Positions 1 through 8,273 of a stretch of 64,000 nt of DNA are shown here, one piece after another. The stretch covers positions 868,001-932,000 of the forward strand of contig JMMB01000007.1 in NCBI GenBank assembly GCA_000686145.1. The letters run 5' to 3'. Position 1 is the stretch's first letter. Every line of letters begins with the position of its first letter. Below the pieces are notes generated by a model. It made no database searches and had not been told where the DNA came from. It was given only the letters and a program-made list of their open reading frames with translations. This DNA is from Peptostreptococcaceae bacterium VA2. GTDB lineage: Bacteria > Bacillota > Clostridia > Peptostreptococcales > Peptostreptococcaceae. The position numbers and the translations under genes are program-made.

Positions 1-456
1 AGAGACAATAACCCTATAAGAGTTAGTAGATCATTAAAGGACGTAGCATACAAAGCTTTACAAGTTAGAGAAAGACTAGTACGAGCTAATTCAAAAGAGC
101 CTACAGTGTCTGAGATAGCAAAAGAACTAGAACTAGCAGTAGAAGATGTAGTTATGGCACTAGATGCAATACAAGATCCTATATCATTATTTGATCCGGT
201 GTATCAAGACAATGGAGATGCTATATTTGTAATGGACCAAGTTCAAGATAAAAAAGATACAGATGAAAATTGGTTACAAGAAATAGCATTGAAAGAAGCA
301 ATTAAAAAGTTGAACAATAGAGAAAAACTAGTACTAGATTTAAGGTTTTATAAAGGTCGAACTCAAATAGAAGTGGCAGATGAGATTGGAATATCTCAAG
401 CTCAAGTATCAAGAATTGAAAAAAATGCTTTGAAAAATATGAAAAAATACATGTAG
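1..456 (+). CDS. sigG: RNA polymerase sporulation sigma factor SigG, C-terminal part
   Basis: Forespore-specific sigma-70 family factor that directs late gene expression in the developing spore. The open frame runs in from the left edge without a start, so only the C-terminal ~151 residues are present. The visible part begins in region 3 (RVSRSLKDVAYKALQVRERL) and ends with a region 4 helix-turn-helix (RTQIEVADEIGISQAQVSRIEK), which binds the -35 element. Identification as SigG rather than SigF or SigE rests on this sequence and on the YlmC/NrdR genes downstream, the usual sigG neighbourhood in Clostridia. The stop is followed at once by a strong terminator, which separates it from the agr cassette. 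Confidence 0.93.
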   Translation, partial: RDNNPIRVSRSLKDVAYKALQVRERLVRANSKEPTVSEIAKELELAVEDVVMALDAIQDPISLFDPVYQDNGDAIFVMDQVQDKKDTDENWLQEIALKEAIKKLNNREKLVLDLRFYKGRTQIEVADEIGISQAQVSRIEKNALKNMKKYM

Positions 457-471
457 AGGAAGTTAAGAATT

Positions 472-512
472 AATCGTTGATATAAAATTATATCAACGAT
501 TTTTATTTTTTT
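472..512 (+). terminator. Rho-independent terminator after sigG
   Basis: Perfect 13-bp stem (aatcgttgatata with tatatcaacgatt), 4-nt loop, then a T-rich tract. It ends the sigG transcript before the agr cassette. Confidence 0.9.
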
Positions 513-519
513 GTAATTA

Positions 520-549
520 TTGTAAAAAAAGGGAAAAATATGGTATAAT
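520..549 (+). promoter_or_regulatory. Probable sigma-A promoter of the agr-like cassette
   Basis: A TTGTAA -35-like hexamer and a perfect TATAAT -10 are 18 bp apart, about 35 bp before the ATG of the first cassette gene and just after the sigG terminator. This supports independent transcription of the cassette. Confidence 0.6.
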
Positions 550-584
550 TCATTGTAGGAGAAACTTACTCAAGGAGAAAAATT

Positions 585-1082
585 ATGATTAATTCAGATA
601 TTATTTATGCTGTATTAAGAACAATTCCAGAAAGTATAATGATAATATTTGCTGGATTAATTTTGTTAGGTATAAAAAAAGATAAATTATATATATTAAA
701 AAATGGAATTTTATTAGGAATTATTATATCTGTAATAAGAAAATTGCCAATTGGTTTTGGAATACATACAGTATTATCTATGATAACAGTGGGTGTAATA
801 TTATTTATAATATCAAAGGATAGACTTTTAAATTCTATTATAGCAACTTGTCAAATTTGGATAGCATTGTCATTAAGTGAAGCAATATATATAATGATAG
901 CTACTAAAATTATAAAAATACCATTTAATATTCTAATAAACAATATAGGTATAAAAGGAGCTGTCACAACACTTCCATCTTTAGTAATATTTTTAGGATT
1001 ATCTTTATTGTTTAATAAGATACAAAATAAAATAAAAAAAATATTAAAAGAAAAGTTAAAAGAAAATACTGAAATTGCATAG
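585..1082 (+). CDS. Integral membrane protein upstream of agrB (sensor-domain-like, no kinase)
   Basis: A 165-residue, very hydrophobic protein with about five predicted membrane segments and a basic amphipathic C-terminus (KIQNKIKKILKEKLKEN). I do not recognise a named family. Size and topology resemble the membrane input half of AgrC/ComD-type peptide sensors, but there is no histidine kinase domain and the gene ends 12 bp before agrB. The start ATG follows an aaggag ribosome-binding site. It is the first gene of a unit with agrB and agrD, so a role in peptide sensing, export or immunity is possible. That role is inferred only from position. Confidence 0.75.
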   Translation: MINSDIIYAVLRTIPESIMIIFAGLILLGIKKDKLYILKNGILLGIIISVIRKLPIGFGIHTVLSMITVGVILFIISKDRLLNSIIATCQIWIALSLSEAIYIMIATKIIKIPFNILINNIGIKGAVTTLPSLVIFLGLSLLFNKIQNKIKKILKEKLKENTEIA

Positions 1083-1094
1083 TAGGAGAGTAAT

Positions 1095-1748
1095 ATGGGG
1101 GCTATAGATCATATATCAAAAGATGTATCAGAAAAATTAGGGAATAGATTAGATAAAACTGAAGAAGAAAAAGCTGTTTTGAATTATGGCTTATTTATAA
1201 TAATACATACTAGCTTAGCCATTATTTTAACATTTATAGCAGGTCTAGTTACAGGCATGGTAATTGAAATGATGACAATAACATTTTCAGCAGCATGGAT
1301 GAAAAGGTATTCAGGTGGTGTCCATGCAAATACACCAAATAGATGTTTAATAATCGGAATAATAGTATCACTTATATTCTGTTTTCTGTATAAAACAGAA
1401 ATAATTTTTTTAGAAGATAATATGTTATTACTTATATTGCTGATAGGTATTATATTATCATATATAGTACTTTATTATAAATGTCCTGTAGGCTCTAAAA
1501 ATAAACCATTAAAAAAAGAATCTACTAGAAGAAAATTAAGAAAAAAAGCATTTACACTAATTAATGTATACTCGATAGCTATATTAGCTGGATATTTACT
1601 ATATAAAAAGCAAGATATATATATATTAAAAGATATAATAAGTTGTATATGGCTAGGATTGATGTTGCAAACTTCAATGCTTACTAAATTTGGTCAAAGG
1701 TTAATTATATTATTAGATGCTATGTTAGGAAAGTTGAAGATATCATAA
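1095..1748 (+). CDS. agrB: AgrB-family membrane peptidase, autoinducing peptide processing
   Basis: Membrane cysteine endopeptidase that cleaves the C-terminal tail of AgrD and forms the thiolactone ring of the autoinducing peptide. The 217-residue protein has the family layout: a soluble N-terminus, then several membrane segments. The motif KRYSGGVHANTPNRC carries His77 and Cys84, the same spacing and numbering as the catalytic pair known in Staphylococcus aureus AgrB. The start is supported by an aggaga site. The precursor agrD lies 70 bp downstream. No AgrC kinase or AgrA response regulator is adjacent. Confidence 0.93.
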   Translation: MGAIDHISKDVSEKLGNRLDKTEEEKAVLNYGLFIIIHTSLAIILTFIAGLVTGMVIEMMTITFSAAWMKRYSGGVHANTPNRCLIIGIIVSLIFCFLYKTEIIFLEDNMLLLILLIGIILSYIVLYYKCPVGSKNKPLKKESTRRKLRKKAFTLINVYSIAILAGYLLYKKQDIYILKDIISCIWLGLMLQTSMLTKFGQRLIILLDAMLGKLKIS

Positions 1749-1818
1749 TTTTGTATTCTAAGATAATTTAATTATCTTAAGATAAATTAATAAAACTTTA
1801 TTAAAAGGGGGATTTAAA

Positions 1819-1938
1819 ATGAATTTTTTATTTGACACGATATCTAATATGATATCAAGCGTTTCACAAGGTGCTTCTACATTCTGCGTACTGGTATTTT
1901 TCGAGCCAGAGGTACCAAAATCATTAAGAGAAGAATAA
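1819..1938 (+). CDS. agrD: AgrD autoinducing peptide precursor (39 aa)
   Basis: Short precursor preceded by a strong aaaaggggg site 8 nt from the ATG. It has three parts typical of AgrD: an amphipathic N-terminus (MNFLFDTISNMISSVSQGAS), a core with one cysteine (TFCVLVF), and an acidic tail (FEPEVPKSLREE) that resembles the DEVEVPKEL tail of staphylococcal AgrD. By analogy the mature signal would be a five-residue thiolactone ring, C-V-L-V-F, with a short N-terminal extension; the exact N-terminal cut cannot be read from the sequence. It is followed by a hairpin terminator. Confidence 0.9.
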   Translation: MNFLFDTISNMISSVSQGASTFCVLVFFEPEVPKSLREE

Positions 1939-1943
1939 TAAAT

Positions 1944-1981
1944 AATTAAAACCATAGGGATATATCCCTATGGTTTTAATT
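1944..1981 (+). terminator. Long hairpin after agrD
   Basis: Two perfect 18-nt arms around a 2-nt loop, with T and A runs inside the stem, so it could work in both directions. It lies between agrD and the GGDEF/HD-GYP gene and may end most agr transcripts, allowing limited read-through. Confidence 0.75.
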
Positions 1982-2004
1982 AAATTATATATTAGGTGAT
2001 AATA

Positions 2005-3678
2005 ATGAATAACTTTGAAAAAATAAGAAATAAAAAAGTTTCTGAAATTATAATATCATTAAAAGTAGTTTATATATTACTTTGTATAGTTTCAGTAGTT
2101 AGTAACAATGTATTAACCCTTGAAATGAACAATATAATAATATTGTATGTTGGAACTTGTATAATATCATTTCTTATAATTATTTATTTTTCATGGGTAT
2201 ACTACTATAGAAAAGACTATATTAATAATTCCCCCAAATTACTAGATATAATAGAAACTTTATTTTTAATTATAATATTTGTAGTAGTAGTTGTAAGCAC
2301 AGGAGCGCAAGCAAGTTATTATAAACTTGTAAGTATATTTATAGTTTTAATAGGCGCTATACAATTTGGAAAAAACTATAGTGTAGCATTGGCAGTGGTT
2401 TCTTCATTATCTATATTATTTATAGATATTGTATCAAGTTCTCCAAATATGAAGTTATTAAGTAAATTTTTTGAAAATGACTTAGTATTAATAAGTGCTT
2501 TATTTATGACTGCATTTATCTTGGGTATGTATGTAGATATTGAGAGAGAACATAGTAAAGAGCTAAAAGAATTAGTTAATAAGGATGAGTTAACAGGCCT
2601 TTATAATCATAGATATTTTCAAGAGTATCTTCAAAATAATTTAGACGATGCACAAAAGCACAATAAGCAAGTGTCTTTATTATTTATGGATATAGATTAT
2701 TTTAAAAATTATAATGATATAAACGGGCATCAATCAGGAGATTTGCTGCTTAAACAAATAGGTAAAATTTTAAAAGATAGCATCAGAAAAAATGATGTAG
2801 TGGCTAGGTATGGAGGCGAAGAATTTGCAGCTATACTTCCAAATACAGATGAAGAAAATGCTATAGAGGTAGGTGAAAAAATTAGATCTGCCATACAAAA
2901 CACAGAATTTGTGGGACAAGAAAATCAGCCTAATAAAAATATTACGATATCAATAGGTGTATCATCTTATCCAACAAGAGCAATAAGTAAGCATCAACTT
3001 ATAAATACAGCAGATGATGCTTTATATAGAGCTAAGTCATTTAATAAAAATAGAGTAGAATCATATCATAGTGTTTTAGATGATTTATGCAAACGAATGG
3101 ATATAAAAGAAGATACTATAAAATCGCTAAAAACATTTATTAATATGATAAATTTAAAAGATCGATATACTTATGGTCATACTGAGAGAGTTGTAATATA
3201 TGTAAAATGGTTTGCTCAGATGCTTAAATTAAAAGAAGAAGACCAAGCTCAAATTCAAATAGCAGCTTATTTACATGACATAGGTAAACTAGAAATACCA
3301 GAAGAAGTATTAAATAAAAAAGGAAGACTTACAAATGTGGAGTTTCAAATGTTTAAGGATCATCCTGAAGTAGGTGTAGGATTAATACAAAATATAAAAC
3401 CATTTGAACCATTTGTACCGCTTATAAAACATCACCATGAACGATACGATGGAGGCGGTTATCCAAATGGCTTAAAAGGCCAAGAAATACCTTATTTGGC
3501 TAGAATGTTGACTATTGCAGATAGTTTTGATGCGATGACTTCTAATAGGCCATACAATGTTCGAAGAAGTCATGAAGAGGGAATAGAAGAATTAAGATTA
3601 AATGCAGGACTTCAATTTGACCCTGAATTAGTTGAAAGTTTTATAGAAATGTTAGAAAAATACAAAGAAAATTTTTAA
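2005..3678 (+). CDS. Membrane-bound GGDEF and HD-GYP protein (c-di-GMP turnover)
   Basis: Dual c-di-GMP enzyme of 557 residues. About six membrane segments (residues ~20-180) have no recognised sensor fold. A GGDEF domain follows with an intact GGEEF signature (270-274) and an RxxD product-inhibition site (RKND, 261-264) exactly five residues before it. An HD-GYP phosphodiesterase domain is last, with HD at 424-425 and the GYP motif near 485-487. Both activities therefore look intact. The ATG at 2005 was chosen because an aggtg site lies 6 nt before it; the in-frame GTG at 1996 overlaps that site. Its position just after agrBD suggests, but does not prove, a link between peptide signalling and c-di-GMP. 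Confidence 0.9.
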   Translation: MNNFEKIRNKKVSEIIISLKVVYILLCIVSVVSNNVLTLEMNNIIILYVGTCIISFLIIIYFSWVYYYRKDYINNSPKLLDIIETLFLIIIFVVVVVSTGAQASYYKLVSIFIVLIGAIQFGKNYSVALAVVSSLSILFIDIVSSSPNMKLLSKFFENDLVLISALFMTAFILGMYVDIEREHSKELKELVNKDELTGLYNHRYFQEYLQNNLDDAQKHNKQVSLLFMDIDYFKNYNDINGHQSGDLLLKQIGKILKDSIRKNDVVARYGGEEFAAILPNTDEENAIEVGEKIRSAIQNTEFVGQENQPNKNITISIGVSSYPTRAISKHQLINTADDALYRAKSFNKNRVESYHSVLDDLCKRMDIKEDTIKSLKTFINMINLKDRYTYGHTERVVIYVKWFAQMLKLKEEDQAQIQIAAYLHDIGKLEIPEEVLNKKGRLTNVEFQMFKDHPEVGVGLIQNIKPFEPFVPLIKHHHERYDGGGYPNGLKGQEIPYLARMLTIADSFDAMTSNRPYNVRRSHEEGIEELRLNAGLQFDPELVESFIEMLEKYKENF

Positions 3679-3687
3679 ATATATATA

Positions 3688-3715
3688 AAATGACCAATAA
3701 AGGTCATTTTTTTTT
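3688..3715 (+). terminator. Terminator after the GGDEF/HD-GYP gene
   Basis: 8-bp stem aaatgacc/ggtcattt with a 6-nt loop and a long T run. Confidence 0.88.
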
Positions 3716-3754
3716 GTCCAAGCACATATTTATTTTTAAAGGGAGGGGATTATA

Positions 3755-4018
3755 ATGATAAGAGTATCTGATATAATGGAAAAGGAAATTATAAATGTTA
3801 AGAATGGAAAAAGAATGGGATTCATAACAGATATAGATATGGATGTAAATGAAGGAAAGATAATGTCATTTACTATAACTGGAGATGGAGGCAGAGGATT
3901 ATTTTCTAGAAATGGTGAAGGACAAGTCGTATTCTTTAGTGATATACTAAAAATAGGATGTGATACTATAATAGTAAATATAGGTTCAGAACTTAACGTA
4001 GACGAATTTAATATATAG
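3755..4018 (+). CDS. YlmC/YmxH family sporulation protein, PRC-barrel
   Basis: An 87-residue single PRC-barrel-like domain (MIRVSDIMEKEIINVKNGKR at the start), the size and sequence type of the YlmC/YmxH family usually found just after sigG in spore formers. Molecular role is not established. An agggaggggat site precedes the ATG. It starts the conserved run ylmC-nrdR-pgeF, here pushed away from sigG by the inserted agr cassette. Confidence 0.85.
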   Translation: MIRVSDIMEKEIINVKNGKRMGFITDIDMDVNEGKIMSFTITGDGGRGLFSRNGEGQVVFFSDILKIGCDTIIVNIGSELNVDEFNI

Positions 4019-4040
4019 CTAACGTAAGGAGGAATAAAAA

Positions 4041-4499
4041 GTGCAATGCCCTTATTGTAATTATAAAGAGTCTAAAGTAATAGACTCAAGACATACAGAT
4101 AGTAAATCTATCAGAAGAAGAAGAGAATGTGAGTTGTGTAAAAAAAGATTTACAACATACGAAAAAATAGAAACAACACCAGTGATGGTTATAAAAAAAG
4201 ATGATAGTAGAGAATATTTTGACGGTGAAAAAATAAAAAATGGAATATTAAAATCTTGTGAGAAAAGACCAGTATCACTAGAACAAATTGATGAAATAGT
4301 AGCCTACATTGAAAATAAAATAAATCAATTTTATATAGCCGAAATTGAAACACAAAAAATAGGCGAAATGGTTATGGATAAATTAAAAGATGTAGATGAA
4401 GTAGCATATGTAAGATTCGCATCTGTATATAGACAATTTAAAGACATAAATACATTTGTAATAGAATTAAAAAACATACTTATGGAAAAGGGTGATTAG
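4041..4499 (+). CDS. nrdR: Transcriptional repressor NrdR
   Basis: Nucleotide-sensing repressor of ribonucleotide reductase genes. The 152-residue length is typical. The N-terminal zinc ribbon has Cys3, Cys6, Cys30 and Cys33, with the basic stretch RRRREC and the RFTTYE signature. The ATP-cone domain follows from about residue 45. The start is GTG behind an aaggagg site. The frame ends directly before the next ATG, so it is probably translated with pgeF. No ribonucleotide reductase gene is in this window. Confidence 0.95.
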   Translation: MQCPYCNYKESKVIDSRHTDSKSIRRRRECELCKKRFTTYEKIETTPVMVIKKDDSREYFDGEKIKNGILKSCEKRPVSLEQIDEIVAYIENKINQFYIAEIETQKIGEMVMDKLKDVDEVAYVRFASVYRQFKDINTFVIELKNILMEKGD

Positions 4500-4500
4500 T

Positions 4501-5211
4501 ATGAATGACTTTATAAATGTTAAAGATATTAAAGACAATATAGATTTTATAAATTTAGGTATTACACTTAAAGATGTAGATGCTAAATCAAAAAAAGACA
4601 TGTTAAGAGTTTGTAATACAGGAAACTTTACTTTTGAAAATTTAAGTAGTAATATCCAAATACATTCGGATATAGTTAACGTAATAGATAAGGATAATGT
4701 AGGACAAAAGGTAGATGGAGATGCATTAATAACTAACATTAAAAATGTTCCACTATTAATATTTACAGCAGATTGTGTTCCTATAGCTATTATAGATAAA
4801 AAAAATAAAGCTATAGGTATAGCACATGCAGGCTGGAGAGGAACTTACGATAAAATAGCTCAAAAAACTATAGAATGCATGAGTGATAATTATTTTACTA
4901 ATGCACAAGATGTTGTATGTGTAATAGGCCCATCAATAGGTCCATGTTGCTATGAAGTATCAAAAGAATTGATTGAAAAATTTAACACAATTGTTACAAA
5001 TAAAGAAGAAAAGTTCTATATAATAAAAGAAGAAAAATATTATTTGGACTTATGGAAAATAAATGAATATATACTGAAGTGTGCAGGAGTTAAAGAGGAA
5101 AATATTATTAATTTAAACATATGCACTAGCTGTAGGTGTGAGGAATTCCACTCTTACAGGAAACACGATAAAACACCTAAGAGAATAGGTATGATACTAG
5201 AGATAAAATAG
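4501..5211 (+). CDS. pgeF: Peptidoglycan editing factor PgeF (multicopper-like laccase domain, YfiH)
   Basis: Cytoplasmic enzyme of the YfiH/PgeF family, reported to remove misincorporated amino acids from cell-wall precursors and also described as a purine nucleoside phosphorylase/laccase-domain protein. Family motifs are present: FTADCVPIAI, AHAGWRGTYDKIA, GPSIGPCCYEVS, and CTSCR followed by HSYR. Metal-ligand His and Cys residues are therefore in place. The ATG at 4501 was chosen because aagggtgat precedes it at good spacing; the GTG at 4492 lies inside that site. Confidence 0.9.
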   Translation: MNDFINVKDIKDNIDFINLGITLKDVDAKSKKDMLRVCNTGNFTFENLSSNIQIHSDIVNVIDKDNVGQKVDGDALITNIKNVPLLIFTADCVPIAIIDKKNKAIGIAHAGWRGTYDKIAQKTIECMSDNYFTNAQDVVCVIGPSIGPCCYEVSKELIEKFNTIVTNKEEKFYIIKEEKYYLDLWKINEYILKCAGVKEENIINLNICTSCRCEEFHSYRKHDKTPKRIGMILEIK

Positions 5212-5229
5212 ATAGGAGACTAATCAAAG

Positions 5230-5919
5230 ATGAAAGTTAAAATACTTGTTATAGACGATGAGGTACATATAGTAGAGCTTCTTAAATTTAACTTAGAAAT
5301 TTCTAATTATGAAGTTGAATATGCGTATGATGGAGTAGATGGTTACATAAAAGCTAAAGAGATTAAACCAGATTTAATACTTTTAGATTGGATGTTACCA
5401 AATATAAGTGGGATCGATGTATTAAAGAAAATTAGAAATGATAAAACTTTAAATAAAATACCTGTAATAATGTTAACTGCAAAAAATATGGAAAATGATA
5501 AAGTAGAAGGATTAGAAATTGGTGCAGATGATTATATAACAAAACCATTTAGTGTAAAAGAATTATTAGCAAGAATAAGCACAATACTAAGAAGATGTAA
5601 TGTAAATGCTAATCCTAGTGAAATTATATTAACAACTGGAAATCTAAAAGTAGATTTGTATAAGCATGAAGTATACAAAGGGGCAGAGAAAATAGAACTA
5701 ACACTTAAAGAATTTGAACTATTAAAACTATTGTTAGAGAATAAGGGAAAAGTTCTTTCTAGAAATCATTTATTAGATAAAATATGGGGTTATGAATACT
5801 ATGGTGAAACTAGAACTGTAGATGTGCATATAAGGTATTTAAGAAAAAAAATAGAAGGACACGGTAACGCAGATAAATATATTCAAACTATAAGAGGTGT
5901 TGGATACAAAATTGACTAG
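5230..5919 (+). CDS. OmpR/PhoB-family response regulator
   Basis: A 229-residue DNA-binding response regulator. The receiver domain has the acidic pair Asp9/Asp10, phospho-acceptor Asp53 (LLDWMLP) and Lys105 (TKPF). The C-terminal winged helix (LTLKEFELLKLLLENKGKV, then TRTVDVHIRYLRKKIE) is of the OmpR/PhoB type. The histidine kinase gene follows 27 bp later and is the obvious partner. It resembles PhoP/PhoB, but no phosphate genes are nearby, so the regulon is not assigned. Confidence 0.92.
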   Translation: MKVKILVIDDEVHIVELLKFNLEISNYEVEYAYDGVDGYIKAKEIKPDLILLDWMLPNISGIDVLKKIRNDKTLNKIPVIMLTAKNMENDKVEGLEIGADDYITKPFSVKELLARISTILRRCNVNANPSEIILTTGNLKVDLYKHEVYKGAEKIELTLKEFELLKLLLENKGKVLSRNHLLDKIWGYEYYGETRTVDVHIRYLRKKIEGHGNADKYIQTIRGVGYKID

Positions 5920-5946
5920 AATAATTAGATTTAGGAGAACTATTTT

Positions 5947-7233
5947 ATGGAAGAACTAACAACTATAATCTTTTTTATTATATTAATATCAGTAACAGTT
6001 GCAATACTATCTATTAGATATACATTAAGATTAAGACGATATTTAGAAGAATTTATTTATGTTTCTAAAAAGATTAGCAACAAAGAATTTCATTCTAGGC
6101 TAAATATATCAGCTAAAGGCGAACTAGGTGAGTTGGCAAAAAACTTTAACGAGATGATAGAAATAATGGATAGTACAATTAGCGAAGTAGAATATAACCA
6201 TCTTCAAATGACATCCATATTAAAAAGTATATCTCATGGAATTTTAGCTGTAGATATAGATGGTAATATAATGTTAATAAATGAAGAAGCTAGAAGAATG
6301 CTAAAGTGTAACTATGAAAAACCAATAGAAGGTGTAAATGTTAATGTATTAATAAATGAAGAAAAACTACTTAAAGAAATAGTATCTTTTAAAGGATCAA
6401 AGATAAATAAAAGTAAAGAACTTAGAATAAATGAAGATTTAGTATATAAAATTAGTTTAGACCCAATATATCTTCAAGGGATTAACAACATAATAATAGG
6501 ATCTATTATTAACATAGAAGATATAACAGAAAAGGTTAAACTAGAAAATATGAGAAGAGATTTTGTAGCAAATGTAAGTCATGAACTTAAAACACCTTTA
6601 ACATCAATAAGTGGTTTTGTAGAAACCTTAAAATTAAATGAAAATATAGACATAAATACAAGAAATAGATTTTTAGGTATCATAGAAGGTGAGTCTAACA
6701 GGCTAAAGAGGCTAATTGATGATATATTATTATTATCGTTTATAGAAAATAAAGATAATGTACTAGTAGATGGTGTATGTATATATGAAGTTTTCATAGA
6801 GATATATGACATGACTAGTTATCTAGCAAAATCAAAAAATATAAATCTAACGTATGAATTTAGCGACAAAAGTGCAGTGTTATTTTTAAATAGAGATTAT
6901 ATAAAACAAGTTTTTTTAAACTTAATAGACAATGCAATAAAATATACACCAGAAAACAAAAATGTTCACATTAAGGTTAGTGTTGGACAAAGTAAAAGTA
7001 TAATTAGTGTTAAAGATGAAGGTGTAGGAATACCAGAAGAAGACAGAGAACGTATATTTGAAAGATTTTATAGAGTTGATAAAGCAAGAAGTAGAGATGT
7101 AGGTGGAACGGGTCTAGGGTTAGCTATAACAAAGCATATAGTTAAATCTTTAGGTGGAAGTATAAGTGTAAAAAGTGAATTAGAAAAAGGTAGCGAGTTT
7201 ATTGTTACTATACCTCAAAAAAATTTCCTTTAA
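5947..7233 (+). CDS. PhoR-like sensor histidine kinase lacking an extracellular domain
   Basis: A 428-residue kinase: one N-terminal membrane segment (~5-25), a HAMP linker (~30-85), a PAS domain (~90-190), a HisKA domain with phospho-acceptor His212 (NVSHELKTPLT), and an ATPase domain with N box DNAIKYT, G1 DEGVGIPEEDRERIF and G2 GGTGLGLAI. PhoR-type kinases normally have two membrane segments around an outer sensor domain. Here the outer part is missing, so the signal is probably read by the PAS domain or the membrane. It pairs with the regulator just upstream. Confidence 0.9.
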   Translation: MEELTTIIFFIILISVTVAILSIRYTLRLRRYLEEFIYVSKKISNKEFHSRLNISAKGELGELAKNFNEMIEIMDSTISEVEYNHLQMTSILKSISHGILAVDIDGNIMLINEEARRMLKCNYEKPIEGVNVNVLINEEKLLKEIVSFKGSKINKSKELRINEDLVYKISLDPIYLQGINNIIIGSIINIEDITEKVKLENMRRDFVANVSHELKTPLTSISGFVETLKLNENIDINTRNRFLGIIEGESNRLKRLIDDILLLSFIENKDNVLVDGVCIYEVFIEIYDMTSYLAKSKNINLTYEFSDKSAVLFLNRDYIKQVFLNLIDNAIKYTPENKNVHIKVSVGQSKSIISVKDEGVGIPEEDRERIFERFYRVDKARSRDVGGTGLGLAITKHIVKSLGGSISVKSELEKGSEFIVTIPQKNFL

Positions 7234-7251
7234 TAAAGGAGATTTTTTTTT
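7221..7251 (+). terminator. Terminator overlapping the end of the kinase gene
   Basis: Stem aaatttcctttaa/taaaggagattt (one G-U pair) followed by a run of T. The stem includes the stop codon of the kinase. Confidence 0.8.
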
Positions 7252-7323
7252 GTTTTTGCACAAACTAACTACAGTGGAAAAAATAAAGAACTTAAAGTGA
7301 GTTTGTACAAAGGGAGTGAAAAA

Positions 7324-8256
7324 ATGAAAGAAAGTTTTTTGAATGAGGAAGTATTTAGAAGAGCATTTATAGTAGCAATAGTTATAGGAATAATGTGTAG
7401 AGGGCTTGTTTTAAGAGTAACTGATAAACAATATCCATCTAGACCTCAAGATTATTTAGAACAAATAATTATATCAGGTTTATCAGCATCATTAGGAGCA
7501 ATAGCACTTCCAGCTCTACTAGACAAAGAATTTGCAGCTTTAACATTTTTTTCAGTAGCTATACAACAGTTCCAAGGATTAGCGCAACAAGAAAGGATAA
7601 CGCTAGAAAATATTGACAAAAGCGAAATGGTACAAAAAGGTTGTGCATATGTAGAAGAAATAGCATCTACATATGAGTCAAGAAGTTATATAAGTCTATT
7701 ATCATCTTTAGCGGCTTCAATAATATATATATATTTATCAAAAAAATATAATGTGACATTTTTTGGATGTACCGCAGGAGCAATAGTAGGGGGAGCAATA
7801 GTAGGACTTTTATTTAGAAGATATTTAAGAAGAAATAGTATTGGTGATGTAGCAGATGTAGTAGAAGCAAAGATAAATTTCGAAGGACCTCTTTTAAAAG
7901 TTAATGAAGTTATAATAACTAATATTGGTTTAGAAGAAAGCAGAAAAAAGTATTTACAAGAAGGAATAGCAATAGAGATTATACCTAAGAGTATAGGAAA
8001 CTTTGGAATAGTAAATGATAGTGGTCAAAGAGATGCTATTTTGCATAATATTTTTTTACATTTAGGTATAAATAAAGATGTAGATGAAAAAGATATTCTA
8101 GCAATATCAAGAACCAACTTAGAAAAAAACACTGTTGTTATACCTTTTATACCAATACTAAAAGATATAAATTCAATGATAGAAGTAGTTAAAAGTACAC
8201 CTATTGTAGAAACATCAAAAGGAAAACAAAGCGCTTATAAAATAAAAAAATCATAA
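7324..8256 (+). CDS. YIEGIA-family membrane protein, first copy
   Basis: A 310-residue protein with two membrane regions (N-terminal ~10-80 and central ~115-165) and a soluble C-terminal half. It belongs to the YIEGIA family; the name motif appears here as YVEEIASTYESRSY (Glu for Gly). The family is known mainly as a conserved Clostridia protein of unclear function. The ATG at 7324 follows aaagggagtg; the upstream GTG has no site. A paralogue of the same length follows, then the small partner subunit, all closely spaced. Confidence 0.85.
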   Translation: MKESFLNEEVFRRAFIVAIVIGIMCRGLVLRVTDKQYPSRPQDYLEQIIISGLSASLGAIALPALLDKEFAALTFFSVAIQQFQGLAQQERITLENIDKSEMVQKGCAYVEEIASTYESRSYISLLSSLAASIIYIYLSKKYNVTFFGCTAGAIVGGAIVGLLFRRYLRRNSIGDVADVVEAKINFEGPLLKVNEVIITNIGLEESRKKYLQEGIAIEIIPKSIGNFGIVNDSGQRDAILHNIFLHLGINKDVDEKDILAISRTNLEKNTVVIPFIPILKDINSMIEVVKSTPIVETSKGKQSAYKIKKS

Positions 8257-8273
8257 ATTAAAGAGGTGATTTT

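Noticed and set aside
1758-1955. 65-codon minus-strand open frame over agrD
   Set aside because: It is antisense to agrD, which has a strong ribosome site and clear AgrD features on the + strand.
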